Shown here: one piece after another, positions 63,641-64,000 of the stretch
How positions within the stretch are numbered: position 1 is the stretch's first letter
Layout: the number at the start of each line of letters is the position of its first letter
Assembly: GCA_028752905.1 (NCBI GenBank)
Contig: JAQNBH010000048.1
Span: 186,001-250,000, forward strand
DNA: 64,000 nucleotides
Direction: 5' to 3'
Source of the DNA: Cladorhizidae sp. MBARI D1340-BT2
Taxonomy: Eukaryota; Porifera; Demospongiae; Poecilosclerida; Cladorhizidae
Translations under genes and position numbers: made by a program
The notes under the pieces: model-generated
What the model saw: only the letters and a program-made list of their open reading frames with translations
Told to the model about the DNA's origin: nothing
Databases searched by the model: none

Positions 63641-64000
63641 ATCAAGTAAGAGTACAATTCATAACTGCCCTAATTAACAAGACCAAAGTCCCAGATTTTG
63701 TCAACTGATAGAGAAGGCCCTTATCTGCAACATGTCAACAGATTATCAATAAATGTAGTGGTTTTTCACTGGCAGGCCACCGCTTTGGCAACTGGAAAAC
63801 GCCAGGAAAGATCACAAACCTTACCACTTCAAATCACCATAACTTGCTAATACTTAGAGTACTCAAAATTTTGGCACGTACAAAAGACAGATAATTAGAA
63901 GGGCTATTCGGTGATATAAAAATTATCTTTTTTGGGTAAAGTGTAGAAAAGTTATGAGCTTTACGGCAAAATAACAAGATTTTTGGGGGGAAAATGAGAA
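63640..64000 (+). repeat. Unit 68, partial (U only), ATTCGG type
   Basis: The U proper starts at 63641 and 360 of its 385 bp are present. GATCACAA, ATTCGGTGAT, T6G3, T5G6A4, as unit 63. The array continues past the window edge. Confidence 0.93.

Larger units (their letters stand above)
1..64000 (+). repeat. Satellite DNA array, 908 bp higher-order unit
   Basis: The whole window is one uninterrupted head-to-tail array. Units start (first base of U) at 616, 1524, 2432, 3340, 4586, 5494, 6402, 7648 and onward, nearly always 908 bp apart, up to a partial unit at 63641. Copies differ at only a handful of positions each. Every unit is in the same orientation, with no inversion and no foreign insertion seen. 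The six-monomer body and its order are kept in all units apart from seven with an added B-C or B1-C2 module. Known satellites with nested repeat levels (for example primate alpha satellite and many plant centromeric satellites) have this layout, but I do not recognise the sequence as a named family. A role in centromere or heterochromatin is inference from structure only. Confidence 0.97.

Noticed and set aside
1..64000. CRISPR array
   Set aside because: Repeats are far longer than CRISPR repeats, there are no unique spacers, and there are no cas genes.
1..64000. rDNA spacer repeats
   Set aside because: No 18S, 5.8S, 28S or 5S sequence is visible anywhere in 64 kb.
1..64000. Assembly artefact that multiplied one unit
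   Set aside because: Units carry distinct, linked variants and ordered subtypes, with mapped recombinants. Errors in copy number remain possible and cannot be excluded from sequence alone.

Overview
The whole window is the interior of one large tandem-repeat (satellite DNA) array. No protein-coding gene, rRNA, tRNA, CRISPR array or intact mobile element can be supported. A 64 kb, head-to-tail, near-identical, AT-rich array of this type suggests a eukaryotic chromosome (centromeric, pericentromeric, subtelomeric or other heterochromatin). The sequence does not tell me which organism or kingdom. Neither edge of the array is in the window.

The basic unit is 908 bp. It has two parts. A 385 bp segment (U) is not related to the rest; it contains inverted repeats, a TATAAAAA motif and T/G/A homopolymer tracts. 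It is followed by a 523 bp body of six degenerate monomers of 70-95 bp, which pair into three dimers: A (90+95), B (70+95) and C (78+95). I find 67 complete units, the 360 bp start of a 68th at the right edge, and the 615 bp tail of an extended unit at the left edge. All units have the same orientation. Sixty-seven complete units divide into 56 of 908 bp, six of 1246 bp (an extra B-C, +338 bp), one of 1073 bp (+165 bp), and four of 907 bp (1-bp deletions).

The array has three zones. Zone I (1-27159) is built of three copies of a 7.0-9.8 kb macro-repeat. These copies differ in how many 1816 bp unit pairs they hold (1, 3, 2) and in the number of 1246 bp units. Zone II (27160-48040) is an irregular mixture of three or four unit subtypes. 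Zone III (48041-64000) is dominated by a GTGTTAT-type U. It includes a perfectly phased tandem duplication of four units (about 3.63 kb), then mixed units, and one recombinant 1073 bp unit near the right edge.

Nothing here works as an operon or pathway. The biology on show is satellite evolution: unequal crossing-over at short shared tracts, gene conversion or segmental duplication that spreads rare markers, local homogenisation, and homopolymer tracts whose composition changes while their total length stays fixed. Unit subtypes are described with 0-based offsets from the first base of U (ATCAAGTAAGAG): +84 (A/T), +173 (G/A, GATCGCAA or GATCACAA), +215 (A/G, ACTTAGAG or ACTTGGAG), +267 to +273 (CCGGTGA and variants), tract 1 at +287 to +295 (T then G), +306 (A/C), tract 2 at +339 to +353 (T, G, then A), and B2 at +687/688 (CG, TG or CT).
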